A stretch of 64,000 nucleotides of DNA from Microbacterium sulfonylureivorans (GCF_003999995.1 NZ_RJAD01000001.1:1984001-2048000); one strand, 5' to 3'; numbered from the stretch's first letter, positions 36,377-45,171 are shown. Made by a program: numbers and translations. The notes: generated from the sequence alone by a model not told the origin.

Positions 36377-38713
36377 CTAGCGAGCGCGCAGCCATTTCTT
36401 CGCGCGTTGCGCGAGGGGCCGCAGGCCGGGCAGACGCTTCAGCGTCGCCCTGCCCACAGGCGCGGCCGACTTCCACAGCCGAGCACCCACTGACGAGTCC
36501 GACGCTGCTCCCGTATGACCCCGCCCCCGCGACCGCTCGGCGAAGAAGACCATCAAGCCGAGCAGCTCTCGCGCATCGGCGAGCGTCGGCTCGGGGGAGG
36601 AGTCCGGCGGCAGCGTGCCGGTGACCACCCCGCGGTACAGCTCCGCGAAGTCGAACGAACTCGCCCGCTTGGCCGCCTCCACCGAAGCCCGGGAAAGCGC
36701 GGCGTAACGCTCCGGGTCGCCGATCAGATCAGCGATCTGTCGGGCGAGGCCGCGCGCATCGCCCTGAGGCACGGCCACGATTCCTTCGTTGTCCTGCACC
36801 AGGGTGAGCCACGGCAGCTCGTACATGAAGACCGGCAGCCCGCGAGCCTGAGCCTCCGCGATGGTCAGCTGGTAGCCCTCGATGATGCTCGTGGAGACGA
36901 AGGCGTCTGCGGCGTCGATGGCCTCGATCAGGCGACCGTCGCGCAGCGGGCCGACTGCCACGACGCGATCGCCGACACCGCGGCGACGTGACGCCGCATT
37001 GAACTTCTTCGCTGTCAGGTCGTCCCAATCGGGACCGATCACCGTCAGGCGGAAGTCGATTGCCAGCCCCCGCAGCTGCACGCCGATTTCGATCAGTTCT
37101 CGCACTTGCTTCGTGCGCTGTTCGAGGCGACCGATCCAGACCAGTTCTATCCGGTCATTCGGCGGTGACTTGGTGATCGTCTGCGAGGTCGACTCGAGCA
37201 GCAGCGGCGAGGGTGGATTCGGCACGAAGAAGGTGTGCCCCACGCCGCGAAGTTTGAAGTACGCGACATCCAGCGGCGAGAGCACGACGAGTGCGGCGAG
37301 CGCGTTGCTGCACCGCTCGATGAGGGTGAGACGGTCGTTGCCGTCGTAGATCGGGCGGGCGACGAAGTTGTGCAACCAGCCGACGGTCGCTGCTCCCTCA
37401 GCGCGTGCCATGAGCGCGAACTCGGGCCAGAGCGGCGTGTAGAGCACCTGGTGGTCGATCACGACGTCCACTTCGTGGGTCCGGCAGATCTCGGCCCACT
37501 CCTCGAGCCGCTCGACGAAGCCGCCTGCGGTCAGTTCGACGAACGGCGTGCCTTCGGGAAGCACGCTCGTATCGCTGCCGCCCTTGCGCGCAACGACCGT
37601 GACGCGGTAACCCGCTTCGCGCAGGTAGCGAGCCTGCGACGCGAGCACGGCGGACACGCCCCCGGTGCGCAGCGTCGAGGTTGCGAGCAGGATGCTGCGC
37701 ACCGGGCGATCCGCAGCGCCGAGCCACGCGGAGTGGAACTTGAGCGTCGTCAGCGTCGCCGGGTAGAACCGGGCCGCCGCATGCACGATGTCGTGACCGG
37801 ATGCCAGTGTGTGGAGATGCGCGAGCGCGGCGTCGAGCACCTCGCTGTCGCTCCGCTCTATCAGCTGGAAGCACACGTATCCGATGATCGAAAGCCTGGT
37901 CGACTCGTACGACTCGAACAGCAGTGCTGCGTCGGCGTGCGTGGCCGACAGCTCCTCGACAGCCGGACGGATGCTGCTGATCGAGCGGACCGCCGAGGAA
38001 TAGAACTCCGCCCGCTCGACGCTGTCGACGCGATGACCGCTGCCGCCGCGCCCGAAGTGGTAGCGGTAGAGCTTGTCGGGGATCGCCGCGTAGGTCGTCG
38101 CAAGCGCGGCAGCGAGGAACATCACGGGGAGATCGTTGACACGGGCGAGGGTGAGGTCATCCGGAAGCAGGGCGTAGGCGTCGCGCAGGAGCGTCGTGCG
38201 GAACAGGTATCTCCACAGCTGGCCCTGAGCCTGCCTGCCGACGGGGAAGAGCGTGCGGAGCACATCCGCCCCCTCGGAAGCGCGAAGACTCGGCTGCAGC
38301 CTCTGCTCGTACGCGCCACCGGTGCGGCCGTCCCGTTCGACGACCGTGACGCCGAACCCCACGAGGTCGGCCCCGGAGGCATGGGCCTGCGCCAACGCGC
38401 TCTGCGCGGCATCCGCCACCAGCTCGTCATCCCCGTCGAGGAAGAGCACGTAGTCGGCCCGGGCGGCGATGATGCCCGTGCGCCGTGACTGGAACGCCGA
38501 CAGATTGCGTTCCTGCCGGACGAGTCGCACACGCGGGTCGCGGGCGGCGAGTCGTTCGATCTCCGCGGCGGTGCCGTCGGTCGAGGCGTCATCGATGCAG
38601 ATGACCTCGATGTCGTGGAGCGTCTGGGCAAGGGCGCTCTCCAGCGAGGCAGCGACCGTCGTCTGGTCGTTGAAGACCGGCATGACGATCGAGACAAGCG
38701 GTGCCGGATTCAT
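36377..38713 (-). CDS. Bifunctional glycosyltransferase, GT2-GT4
   Basis: The fourth member of the fused family, 778 residues. The GT-A half has [24 protein letters not shown] and LFLDGDDEL, all intact. The GT-B half has [57 protein letters not shown] and [18 protein letters not shown]. The basic C-terminus ends [20 protein letters not shown]. The start is ATG 38713, matching the paralogues; the frame is open 18 codons further upstream. A TAGACT box lies 8 bases before the ATG. It is separated from its three relatives by the exporter genes, so it was probably duplicated and moved. Confidence 0.9.
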   Translation of the reverse strand: MNPAPLVSIVMPVFNDQTTVAASLESALAQTLHDIEVICIDDASTDGTAAEIERLAARDPRVRLVRQERNLSAFQSRRTGIIAARADYVLFLDGDDELVADAAQSALAQAHASGADLVGFGVTVVERDGRTGGAYEQRLQPSLRASEGADVLRTLFPVGRQAQGQLWRYLFRTTLLRDAYALLPDDLTLARVNDLPVMFLAAALATTYAAIPDKLYRYHFGRGGSGHRVDSVERAEFYSSAVRSISSIRPAVEELSATHADAALLFESYESTRLSIIGYVCFQLIERSDSEVLDAALAHLHTLASGHDIVHAAARFYPATLTTLKFHSAWLGAADRPVRSILLATSTLRTGGVSAVLASQARYLREAGYRVTVVARKGGSDTSVLPEGTPFVELTAGGFVERLEEWAEICRTHEVDVVIDHQVLYTPLWPEFALMARAEGAATVGWLHNFVARPIYDGNDRLTLIERCSNALAALVVLSPLDVAYFKLRGVGHTFFVPNPPSPLLLESTSQTITKSPPNDRIELVWIGRLEQRTKQVRELIEIGVQLRGLAIDFRLTVIGPDWDDLTAKKFNAASRRRGVGDRVVAVGPLRDGRLIEAIDAADAFVSTSIIEGYQLTIAEAQARGLPVFMYELPWLTLVQDNEGIVAVPQGDARGLARQIADLIGDPERYAALSRASVEAAKRASSFDFAELYRGVVTGTLPPDSSPEPTLADARELLGLMVFFAERSRGRGHTGAASDSSVGARLWKSAAPVGRATLKRLPGLRPLAQRAKKWLRAR

Positions 38714-38721
38714 CGGGGCCA

Positions 38722-38727
38722 AGTCTA
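38722..38727 (-). promoter_or_regulatory. -10 box of a likely leaderless transcript (GT2-GT4 gene)
   Basis: On the minus strand TAGACT ends 8 bases before the ATG at 38713. It is divergent from the ugd promoter, with 73 bases between the two start codons. Confidence 0.5.
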
Positions 38728-38750
38728 TGGGTTGGCGACGCGGCCGCCGA

Positions 38751-38780
38751 TTGGGAACCGGGAGCACGCGCGATTACCCT
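38751..38780 (+). promoter_or_regulatory. Promoter of the UDP-glucose dehydrogenase gene
   Basis: TTGGGA (38751-38756) and TACCCT (38775-38780) are separated by 18 bases, and the -10 box ends 6 bases before the ATG, predicting a leaderless mRNA. Confidence 0.6.
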
Positions 38781-38786
38781 TGCGCC

Positions 38787-39953
38787 ATGAAGATCGCCAT
38801 CGCCGGCACGGGCTATGTGGGCCTGTCGAACGCCGTCGTCCTCGCTCAGAATCACGACGTGGTCGCCGTCGACATCGATCCGCACAAGGTCGACCTGCTG
38901 CGCAAACGGCTCTCGCCCATCGTCGATGCGGAGCTCGAGGACTACCTCGCCACGCGCGAGCTGAGCCTGACGGCCACGCTCGACAACGAGGCGGCCTACC
39001 GGGACGCCGAGTTCGTCATCGTGGCGACGCCGACGAACTACGACGAGGAGAACAACTTCTTCGACACGTCGTCGGTGGAGTCCGTGATCGACTCCGTGCT
39101 CGCGGTCAACTCCGATGCCGCGATCGTCATCAAGTCGACCGTCCCGGTCGGCTTCACGGCTCGCATGGTCGACGAGCACCCGAGCGCGACGATCATCTTC
39201 TCTCCCGAGTTCCTCCGCGAAGGGCAGGCGCTCCACGACAACCTGCACCCCTCACGCATCGTTGTGGGCGATCCGGGCCCCGCGGGTCAGCGGTTCGCGG
39301 CGCTGCTCGTCGAGGGCGCCCTGGATGCCGACGTGCCGGTCCTGCTCACCGGCTCGACCGAGGCCGAGGCGATCAAGCTCTTCGCCAACACCTACCTCGC
39401 GTTGAGAGTCGCCTACTTCAACGAACTCGACACCTACGCGGCTGTCCACGGGCTCGACGCCCGACAGATCATCGAGGGCGTGGGTCTGGACCCGCGTATC
39501 GGCTCGCACTACAACAACCCGTCGTTCGGCTACGGCGGCTACTGCCTGCCGAAGGACACCAAGCAGCTGCTCGCGAACTACTCCGAGGTGCCGCAGAACC
39601 TCATCGCGGCGATCGTCGACGCCAACACCACCCGCAAGGACTTCGTCGCCTCCGACATCCTCTCGCGCAACCCCCAGACGGTGGGCGTCTACCGGCTCGT
39701 GATGAAGTCGGGGTCCGACAACTTCCGGGAGTCGTCGATCCAGGGGATCATGAAGCGCGTCAAGGCCAAGGGCGTGAACGTGATCGTCTACGAGCCCTTC
39801 CTCGAAGACGACGAGTTCTACCACTCCGAGGTCGTACGCGACCTCGAGGACTTCAAGTCCCGTGCAGACGTCATCATCGCCAACAGGTCGACTGACGTGC
39901 TCGCCGACGTCGCGCACAAGATCTACACCCGCGACATCTACGGCCGCGACTGA
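38787..39953 (+). CDS. ugd: UDP-glucose 6-dehydrogenase
   Basis: Oxidises UDP-glucose to UDP-glucuronate with two NAD+, supplying an acidic sugar for the polymer. The 388-residue protein is the short form. [16 protein letters not shown] is the NAD fold, [18 protein letters not shown] the active-site loop, and [17 protein letters not shown] and [11 protein letters not shown] carry the catalytic residues, with Cys at about 253. The frame is open further upstream, but the ATG gives the family N-terminus exactly. It could also act on UDP-N-acetylhexosamines, although the short length favours UDP-glucose. Confidence 0.92.
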   Translation: MKIAIAGTGYVGLSNAVVLAQNHDVVAVDIDPHKVDLLRKRLSPIVDAELEDYLATRELSLTATLDNEAAYRDAEFVIVATPTNYDEENNFFDTSSVESVIDSVLAVNSDAAIVIKSTVPVGFTARMVDEHPSATIIFSPEFLREGQALHDNLHPSRIVVGDPGPAGQRFAALLVEGALDADVPVLLTGSTEAEAIKLFANTYLALRVAYFNELDTYAAVHGLDARQIIEGVGLDPRIGSHYNNPSFGYGGYCLPKDTKQLLANYSEVPQNLIAAIVDANTTRKDFVASDILSRNPQTVGVYRLVMKSGSDNFRESSIQGIMKRVKAKGVNVIVYEPFLEDDEFYHSEVVRDLEDFKSRADVIIANRSTDVLADVAHKIYTRDIYGRD

Positions 39954-40065
39954 ACGCCACGCCGACTGCCGGGTCGCGGCGCGCCTTCGTAGTAGCCTGG
40001 ATGACAACCCCCGGCGCCTTCGAGTGCGCCGCGGGGAACGATATGCAGGCTACGGAGCGGGTGCT

Positions 40066-41652
40066 GTGACGGCTATGCCGGGCGAACGGGCTACTGAGCT
40101 CACAAGGCGCACACAGACTCCGGGGACCGCTGCGGAGCACGTGCCGGACGCGAATCCCTCCACCGTCCGCCCCGACGCCTTCGCCGAGCCCGCCCTGCGC
40201 GCCTCGACCGCGGCCATGCCACTGCAGCGGCGCGAGCCGACGTGGGTGCGCCGGTACGCCAGCCGGCTGATCTACACCGACGCGCTCATCATGGGTCTCA
40301 CCCTTGCGGGATTCGGTGTCTTCGTGCTGCCGAACGTGAACACGACGCTGTCCTGGCCGGGCGGACCGAACCTGCCCTACGTGGTGCCCCTCAGCGTGGT
40401 CGGCGTGCTCTGGCTGCTGTGCCTCGACGCCTTCGACACGCGCGACCGCCACATCGTGGGCCACGGGGTCGTCGAGTACCGCCGGATCATCAACGCCACG
40501 TTCTTCGTGTTCGCGACGATCGTCATCATCGCCTTCTTCCTTCGCATCGAGGTGGCGCGCGCACTCTTCCTCGTCGCGCTGCCGGTCGGGCTCGCAGGGC
40601 TGCTCGCGGGTCGCTGGGGATGGCGTCAATGGCTGCGGCAGCGGCAGAAGGCGGGCGCATTCGTCTATCGGGCCGTCGTACTCGGAGACGGGGCGAAGCT
40701 CGAGCACATCATCACGCAGATCCGCGGCACCCACGGCACCGGCTACGTGATCATCGGCGCGATCACGCCGCGCGGCACCCCCATCGGCATCAGCGACGTG
40801 CCGGTGCTCGGCGCCCTCGCCGACGCCGAGCATGCGATCGACGATTCCGGCGCCGACACGCTGATCGTCGGCGGCGCGGACGAGCTCGACCCCGCGACCA
40901 TGCGGCGCCTGGGCTGGGCGATGGCAGATCGCGACGTCAACTGGGTCGTGGCGCCGGCCCTGACTGATATCGCCGGTCCCCGGATCCACGCGCGCCCCGT
41001 CGCCGGCCTGCCGCTCGTTCACGTCGACTTCCCGCAGTTGGAGGGCTATCGCCGCGTCGTCAAGCGCACCTTCGACATCGTCGCCTCGACCATCCTGCTC
41101 GTGCTCGCGTCGCCGATCATGCTCGGCACGGCCATCGCGGTCCGCGTCGAAGGGCCGGGGTCGGTCTTCTACACGCAGCAGCGCGTGGGCCGGCGGGGCA
41201 CGACGTTCGCGATGATCAAGTTCCGCTCGATGATCCAGGGCGCCGACGACCAGCTCGCGAGTCTCCTCGACCTCCAAGGGACCACCGACCGTCCGTTCTT
41301 CAAGGTGACCGACGACGCGCGCATCACGCGTGTGGGACGCTTCATCCGACGCCACTCCATCGACGAACTGCCGCAGCTGCTCAATGTGTTCGCCGGGCAG
41401 ATGAGCCTCATCGGTCCGCGCCCGCAGCGGCCCGCCGAGGTCGCCCTCTACGACGAGGTGCACGAGCGGCGACTGCTCGTCAAGCCGGGGATGAGCGGGC
41501 TGTGGCAGGTGAGCGGACGCTCCAAGCTGTCGTGGGAGGACTCGATCCGTCTCGACCTGTACTACGTGGAGAACTGGTCGTTCACCCAGGACATCCAGAT
41601 CCTGTTCCGCACGGTGAAGGCCGTCATCGCTCCCGGTGAGACGGCCCACTGA
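40066..41652 (+). CDS. Polyprenyl glycosylphosphotransferase (WbaP/WcaJ-like)
   Basis: The initiating enzyme of the pathway: it transfers a sugar-1-phosphate to undecaprenyl phosphate. The 528-residue protein has a disordered N-terminus, four or five membrane helices (about 75-190), a Rossmann-like cytoplasmic domain (about 200-320) and the C-terminal bacterial sugar transferase domain from about 333. KRTFDIVASTILLVLASPIM is the re-entrant helix; KFRSMIQGADD, the PFFKVTDDARIT segment, LPQLLNVFAGQMSLIGPRPQ and GLWQVSGRSKLSWEDSIRLD are catalytic-domain signatures. GTG 40066 has GGAG 8 bases upstream; the frame extends further but conflicts with ugd. A TAGCCT box at 39993-39998 may start the transcript. 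Confidence 0.92.
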   Translation: MTAMPGERATELTRRTQTPGTAAEHVPDANPSTVRPDAFAEPALRASTAAMPLQRREPTWVRRYASRLIYTDALIMGLTLAGFGVFVLPNVNTTLSWPGGPNLPYVVPLSVVGVLWLLCLDAFDTRDRHIVGHGVVEYRRIINATFFVFATIVIIAFFLRIEVARALFLVALPVGLAGLLAGRWGWRQWLRQRQKAGAFVYRAVVLGDGAKLEHIITQIRGTHGTGYVIIGAITPRGTPIGISDVPVLGALADAEHAIDDSGADTLIVGGADELDPATMRRLGWAMADRDVNWVVAPALTDIAGPRIHARPVAGLPLVHVDFPQLEGYRRVVKRTFDIVASTILLVLASPIMLGTAIAVRVEGPGSVFYTQQRVGRRGTTFAMIKFRSMIQGADDQLASLLDLQGTTDRPFFKVTDDARITRVGRFIRRHSIDELPQLLNVFAGQMSLIGPRPQRPAEVALYDEVHERRLLVKPGMSGLWQVSGRSKLSWEDSIRLDLYYVENWSFTQDIQILFRTVKAVIAPGETAH

Positions 41653-41688
41653 GGCGCGCCTCTCGGCTTGATCCCAGGAGGTCGTCAG

Positions 41689-41694
41689 TACTAT
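41689..41694 (+). promoter_or_regulatory. -10 box of a likely leaderless transcript (DUF4012 gene)
   Basis: TACTAT ends 6 bases before GTG 41701. A TTGATC at 41668 gives only a 15-base spacer. An AGGAGG at 41676-41681 is too far from the GTG (19 bases) to act as its ribosome-binding site. Confidence 0.5.
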
Positions 41695-41700
41695 TTGCTG

Positions 41701-43620
41701 GTGCCCCCCAAATCCCCGGCCGGACGCCACCGCCAAGGTCGCGCCGGCAATCACGCGCCGGCGCCTGCGCCGCGTCGTCGGCGGTGGCCGTGGGTCCTGC
41801 TGGGCGTATCCGTCGTGATTCTGGCCCCCGTCGGGGTCGTCGGCGGCATCTTCGCGTCGCAGGCGCTCGAGGTGCGTGACAACCTCTTGCTCGCCAAGGG
41901 CAAGCTGACGTCGATCGTCGACCTCGTTCAGGAGGGCGACCAAGCGGGGATCGAGGCGGCCGCCGCCGATGTGAGCCGGCTGACCGCCGAGGCAGCGAGC
42001 ATCGTCGAGGAGCCGCTGTGGGACGCGGCGGTGAACATCCCCATCGTGGGTGTGAACATCCAGGCGGTGCGTGCTGCGACCCAGGCGACGGACATCATGG
42101 TCGCCGATGCGATGCCGCCTGCTCTGCAGCTGCTGGAGACCATTCAGCTCGACGAGCTCAAAGTGGAAGGCGGAGGGCTCAATCTTGAGCCTTTGACCGG
42201 CGCGGTGGAGATCGTCCCCGCGGTGCGCAGTGCGCTCGCCGACGCGCAGGCGCAGGTCGCCCACGTCGACCGCGAGGAACTGCTGCCGGTCGTCGACGAC
42301 GCCGTCGGCCAGCTGCTCGACGTTCTGGATCAGGCCGGACCGGCCCTCGACATGGTCGAGAAGTACGTGCCGACGCTGCTCGCCCTGGCGGGCGCGGACG
42401 AACCGCGCACCTACGTCGTGCTCTTCCAGAACAACGCCGAGATCCGCGCCACCGGCGGCAACGCCGCGAACGGCACCATCGTCACCGTCGATTCCGGCAA
42501 GATCGAGATGCGCAAGGACGAGACGACGGACGCGTTCCACAACGCGGGCTATGACGGGCTGCTTCAGTACGAGATGCCCGAGTCGACCCTCTCGATGTAC
42601 GAGTGGGAGTTCGACGCGTACTCGCAGAACTACACGCGAACCCCCGACTTTCCGACGACCGCCGCCATGTACCGCTCGCTCTGGCAGACGACCAACGGCG
42701 GTGACATCGACGGCGTGATCTCCATCGACCCGGTCGTCCTGTCGTACCTGATGGTCGCGACCGGGCCGATCACGTTGGAGGACGGGACGGAGCTGACGTC
42801 CAAGAACGTCGTGCAGGTGCTCCTCAGCGACACGTACGAGCGGTTCGGGTCGGATGGCGACGCCGCCGACGAATACTTCGGGGATGTCGCGGGCAAGGTG
42901 TTCGACACCGTGGCGGCCGGCAAATGGGACCTGAAGAAGATGCTCGTGCAGCTCCAGAAGTCGATCCTCGACGATCGCGTCTACATGTGGTTCCCCCGCG
43001 AGGCGGAGCAGGCGTTCGTCAAGGAGTTCGACCTGGACGGGTCTCTCGCCACCGACAACGTCGAGGAGACGCAGGTCGGCGTCTGGCTGAACAACGCGTC
43101 GTACAGCAAGCTCGAGTACTACCTCACGACGAAGCTCGACGTCACGTGCGACGCGACGGCCCGGACGGTCACATCCACTCTCACGATGACGAGCGCCGTG
43201 CCCGGGTGGGACCTCAGCGAGTACACGCTCGCGTGGCGCAACCCGAGCCTCGGGCTCGACCGCACCACGATGATCCTCGACGTGCTGTCGTACGCGGTGC
43301 CCGGAGGCACGCTGAGTTCGGACCCCGAGTACGGCGATCTCGCGGACTGGACGCGGACGGGATCGGAGGCCGGCCGGGACGGGCGGAGCATCACGATGCT
43401 GCTCGGCATGGGGGAGACGAAGTCGGTGTCGTTCACGAGCACCCTCCCCGACGGTGAACTGGGCCCGCTCGCGGTGCGCTACTCCCCGACGGTGACGAAG
43501 ACTCCTGTGACGATCGCCGACTCGTGCAGTTCGCTCTTCCCCGCGTCCGAGCCGTCGCTGCTCGAATCGCTGCAGATCCCGGCTCCGAAGGCCACCCCCA
43601 CCCCGACGCCGACCCCCTGA
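41701..43620 (+). CDS. DUF4012 domain-containing membrane protein
   Basis: A 639-residue protein with a basic cytoplasmic N-terminus, one membrane helix (about 30-53, WVLLGVSVVILAPVGVVGG) and a large extracellular part. Typical DUF4012 features are the segment LLALAGADEPRTYVVLFQNN with AEIRATGG, then GDIDGVISIDPVVLSYLM. The C-terminus ends in a Thr-Pro tail that looks wall-spanning. DUF4012 proteins are common in Gram-positive bacteria near capsule and exopolysaccharide genes, but their biochemical role is not established. The similarity of the surrounding FQNNAEIRATGGN motif to LytR-type domains has been noted for the family; an attachment or chain-handling role is inference. Confidence 0.82.
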   Translation: MPPKSPAGRHRQGRAGNHAPAPAPRRRRWPWVLLGVSVVILAPVGVVGGIFASQALEVRDNLLLAKGKLTSIVDLVQEGDQAGIEAAAADVSRLTAEAASIVEEPLWDAAVNIPIVGVNIQAVRAATQATDIMVADAMPPALQLLETIQLDELKVEGGGLNLEPLTGAVEIVPAVRSALADAQAQVAHVDREELLPVVDDAVGQLLDVLDQAGPALDMVEKYVPTLLALAGADEPRTYVVLFQNNAEIRATGGNAANGTIVTVDSGKIEMRKDETTDAFHNAGYDGLLQYEMPESTLSMYEWEFDAYSQNYTRTPDFPTTAAMYRSLWQTTNGGDIDGVISIDPVVLSYLMVATGPITLEDGTELTSKNVVQVLLSDTYERFGSDGDAADEYFGDVAGKVFDTVAAGKWDLKKMLVQLQKSILDDRVYMWFPREAEQAFVKEFDLDGSLATDNVEETQVGVWLNNASYSKLEYYLTTKLDVTCDATARTVTSTLTMTSAVPGWDLSEYTLAWRNPSLGLDRTTMILDVLSYAVPGGTLSSDPEYGDLADWTRTGSEAGRDGRSITMLLGMGETKSVSFTSTLPDGELGPLAVRYSPTVTKTPVTIADSCSSLFPASEPSLLESLQIPAPKATPTPTPTP

Positions 43621-43685
43621 ACGCGGGGCGCTGCGCTCGCAACGGGGGGCCTGGCAGCCCGCGCCGCACCAGAGTGGAGACCACC

Positions 43686-43730
43686 ATGGATGCCGACGAA
43701 CCGATCCAGCCGTCCCCGCCGGTCGGATGA
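43686..43730 (+). CDS. 14-codon upstream ORF coupled to the VanZ-like gene
   Basis: ATG 43686 has GGAGA about 7 bases upstream and opens a 14-codon frame (MDADEPIQPSPPVG) that ends in ATGA, sharing 4 bases with the VanZ-like start. The VanZ gene has no Shine-Dalgarno site of its own apart from GGTCGG, so translation may depend on this leader. It may be just a translational coupling device. Confidence 0.35.
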   Translation: MDADEPIQPSPPVG

Positions 43731-44233
43731 CCGCGTCCCGCCTGCCCTCTACGAGTGGTCCCCGTAGGGCGATCGTCGCGGCGCTGGTCCTCGGATATGG
43801 GGCGTTCCTCGCATTCGTGGTGTTCTGGCCGAGTCCGATCGACCAGCCCGTCGAAGCACTGCTCGATCGCGCGATCTCGGAGCTTCACGAGCGCGGTGTT
43901 CCGGGGTTCGTGGACTACGCGTTCATCGAGTCGTTCGCGAATGTCCTGCTCTTCGTGCCCGTCGGGTTCCTCTTCGGCATGATGGTGCCCCGGCGGTGGT
44001 GGCCGATTGCCCTCCTGCTCGGCCCGGCCTTGTCGGGCGTCATCGAGCTGGCACAGCGGGAGCTGCTCGAAGCGCGATACGCCACCGTCGAAGACGTTGT
44101 CGCCAACTCGATCGGGGCGACCATCGGCGTGCTCCTCGCGGTGATCATCCGCGCTGTGGTCGAGGCGCGCGACCAGAAGGTGATCGAGCGCCACGAGGCG
44201 ATCAGACGCTCGGCCGCGGCTGCGGCCGCCTGA
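43727..44233 (+). CDS. VanZ-like family membrane protein
   Basis: A 168-residue membrane protein with four predicted helices: IVAALVLGYGAFLAFVVFW, FANVLLFVPVGFLFGMMV, WWPIALLLGPALSGVIELAQ and IGATIGVLLAVIIRAVV. The N-x-x-x-F-x-P-x-G and the E-L-x-Q with V-E-D-V-x-x-N-x-x-G pattern are the VanZ family signature. Teicoplanin-resistance VanZ belongs to this family, but most members have unknown roles in the cell envelope. It follows the polysaccharide cluster and ends in a poly-Ala tail. Confidence 0.82.
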   Translation: MTASRLPSTSGPRRAIVAALVLGYGAFLAFVVFWPSPIDQPVEALLDRAISELHERGVPGFVDYAFIESFANVLLFVPVGFLFGMMVPRRWWPIALLLGPALSGVIELAQRELLEARYATVEDVVANSIGATIGVLLAVIIRAVVEARDQKVIERHEAIRRSAAAAAA

Positions 44234-44249
44234 ACTCTCTGCCGAGTTG

Positions 44250-44279
44250 TTGACGGATGCCGCTGCCCGCCCCTTGAAT
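44250..44279 (+). promoter_or_regulatory. Promoter of the antitoxin-like gene
   Basis: TTGACG (44250-44255) and TTGAAT (44274-44279) are separated by 18 bases. The leader would be about 30 bases. Confidence 0.45.
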
Positions 44280-44316
44280 GGTCGTGTACGCCCATGGGGG
44301 CGCCGAAGGAGTTGTG

Positions 44317-44532
44317 ATGGGCATCGATGACCTGGTCAATCAGGGCAAGGGATTCCTCGACCAGAACAAGGACAAGATCGACGACGTGATCAAGTCGGAG
44401 CAGGCGGAGGGCGTGAGCGACAACATCCTCGATGCCGCGGCGGACTTCGTGAAGAAGGTCGCGCCCGACAGTGTCGACCAGCACGTCGACGGCGTGCGCG
44501 ACAGCGTCGACAAGGCGGTCGGGAACGAGTAG
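44317..44532 (+). CDS. MT0933/Rv0909-like antitoxin family small protein
   Basis: A 71-residue acidic helical protein. The pattern GIDDLVNQGKGFLDQNKDKI, repeated acidic/Lys helices and the ending DSVDKAVGNE fit the MT0933-type antitoxin family, named after the M. tuberculosis Rv0909 antitoxin. No toxin gene lies next to it (Rv0910-type toxins belong to the START-like fold). Many actinobacteria have solitary members, and a stress-related role unconnected with a toxin is equally possible. ATG 44317 is preceded by AAGGAG at 6 bases. A perfect terminator follows. Confidence 0.7.
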   Translation: MGIDDLVNQGKGFLDQNKDKIDDVIKSEQAEGVSDNILDAAADFVKKVAPDSVDQHVDGVRDSVDKAVGNE

Positions 44533-44548
44533 TTCTCGACGCGGGATC

Positions 44549-44584
44549 ACGGAGCGGTCCGGGAGTCTTCCCGGACCGCTCCGT
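44549..44584 (+). terminator. Strong intrinsic terminator
   Basis: A perfect 16-bp stem (arms 44549-44564 and 44569-44584, loop GTCT) starts 16 bases after the antitoxin-like gene. Confidence 0.8.
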
Positions 44585-44827
44585 CGTGCGTGGAGGGCAT
44601 AGACGATCCGCGATCGGACGTCCGGCGCGCCGGGGCCCCGTTGATTTCGCGGTGTGGCCCTTCGTCAGGTACCCTCCCCCTTGGGGACGGTTCGCCGTCG
44701 AACTCCACGCACCCGAATGCGTGGAGACGTTTCAACTGGGGTGACAGGTGCGCAGCGCCTGCCATCGGTGCCGAGCGATCGACACCGCATTCGGCGCGCG
44801 TGCGCGCCACTGGGGAAGGAGATCACT
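44585..44827 (+). other. Structured intergenic DNA before a small ORF
   Basis: This region holds no supported gene. A possible -10 box TACCCT lies at 44670-44675, without a good -35. Downstream hairpins are CTCCACGCA/TGCGTGGAG (44703-44726, perfect 9 bp), CAGGTGC/GCGCCTG, and GGCGCGC/GCGCGCC just before the ribosome-binding site of the small ORF. It looks like the leader of a short structured transcript. Confidence 0.4.
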
Positions 44828-44959
44828 GTGCCGATCCTGCGCACACGTCGTCAGCGGATGCATCACGCCGCCGCGACGGTGGTTTCCGCGGGGCTCTATG
44901 TGGGCCGCGCCCCTCTTACTACTCCTCCCGCCTGGGTGGTGGTCGAAGACTCTCGATGA
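44828..44959 (+). CDS. 43-residue small ORF with strong ribosome-binding site
   Basis: GTG 44828 has AAGGAG 7 bases upstream. The peptide is basic at first (MPILRTRRQRMHHAAATVV) with a mildly hydrophobic middle and the ending VVVEDSR. No family is recognised. It sits in a 900-base gap ahead of the S10 operon, between a terminator and a second hairpin (45026-45060). It may be a small protein or a leader peptide. Codon bias cannot be judged at this length. Confidence 0.35.
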   Translation: MPILRTRRQRMHHAAATVVSAGLYVGRAPLTTPPAWVVVEDSR

Positions 44960-44986
44960 CGAGGTTCCCCCCACCTCCTCGTCGAG
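44952..44986 (+). ncRNA. Hairpin with a six-C loop; possible small RNA element
   Basis: Arms 44952-44956 plus 44960-44964 pair with 44977-44986 (10 bp, 3-base bulge), leaving a loop that contains CCCCCC. Six-C loops are the mark of actinobacterial 6C RNA, which has two such hairpins; only one is seen here, so the assignment is doubtful. It overlaps the last codons of the small ORF. Confidence 0.2.
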
Positions 44987-45025
44987 AAGCGGACCCGCAG
45001 CCCTGAACTGGGCCGGGACTCGCAA

Positions 45026-45060
45026 AGAAGGGCGGTCGCGCCGAGCGCGGCCGCCCTTCT
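45026..45060 (+). terminator. Terminator-like hairpin upstream of the S10 promoter
   Basis: A 15-bp stem with one G-T pair (arms 45026-45040 and 45046-45060, loop CCGAG), with AAA before and TTCT at the end of the 3' arm. It would stop transcripts from the region upstream and insulate the S10 promoter. Confidence 0.65.
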
Positions 45061-45136
45061 CCATGCCGTCGCCTGGGCCGGGCATGCTCTCGCCTGAGAA
45101 GCAGCCGAGGATACCCATCGCGCGACACGCCCGAGT

Positions 45137-45165
45137 TTGCGACACGCCCGGGCGACACGTAGACT
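45137..45165 (+). promoter_or_regulatory. Promoter of the S10 operon
   Basis: TTGCGA (45137-45142) and TAGACT (45160-45165) have an ideal 17-base spacer. Transcription would start near 45172, leaving a leader of about 330 bases before rpsJ. Confidence 0.75.
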
Positions 45166-45171
45166 AGTGAG

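Noticed and set aside
39874..42540. Open frame of 888 codons on the minus strand opposite ugd end, WbaP-like and DUF4012 genes
   Set aside because: It mirrors real coding sequence in GC-rich DNA, is unusually rich in Arg, Asp, Glu, His, Val and Gly, and shows no protein family.
44952..44986. Full 6C RNA assignment
   Set aside because: Only one of the two required C6-loop hairpins is present, and it overlaps a small ORF; kept only as a low-confidence element.
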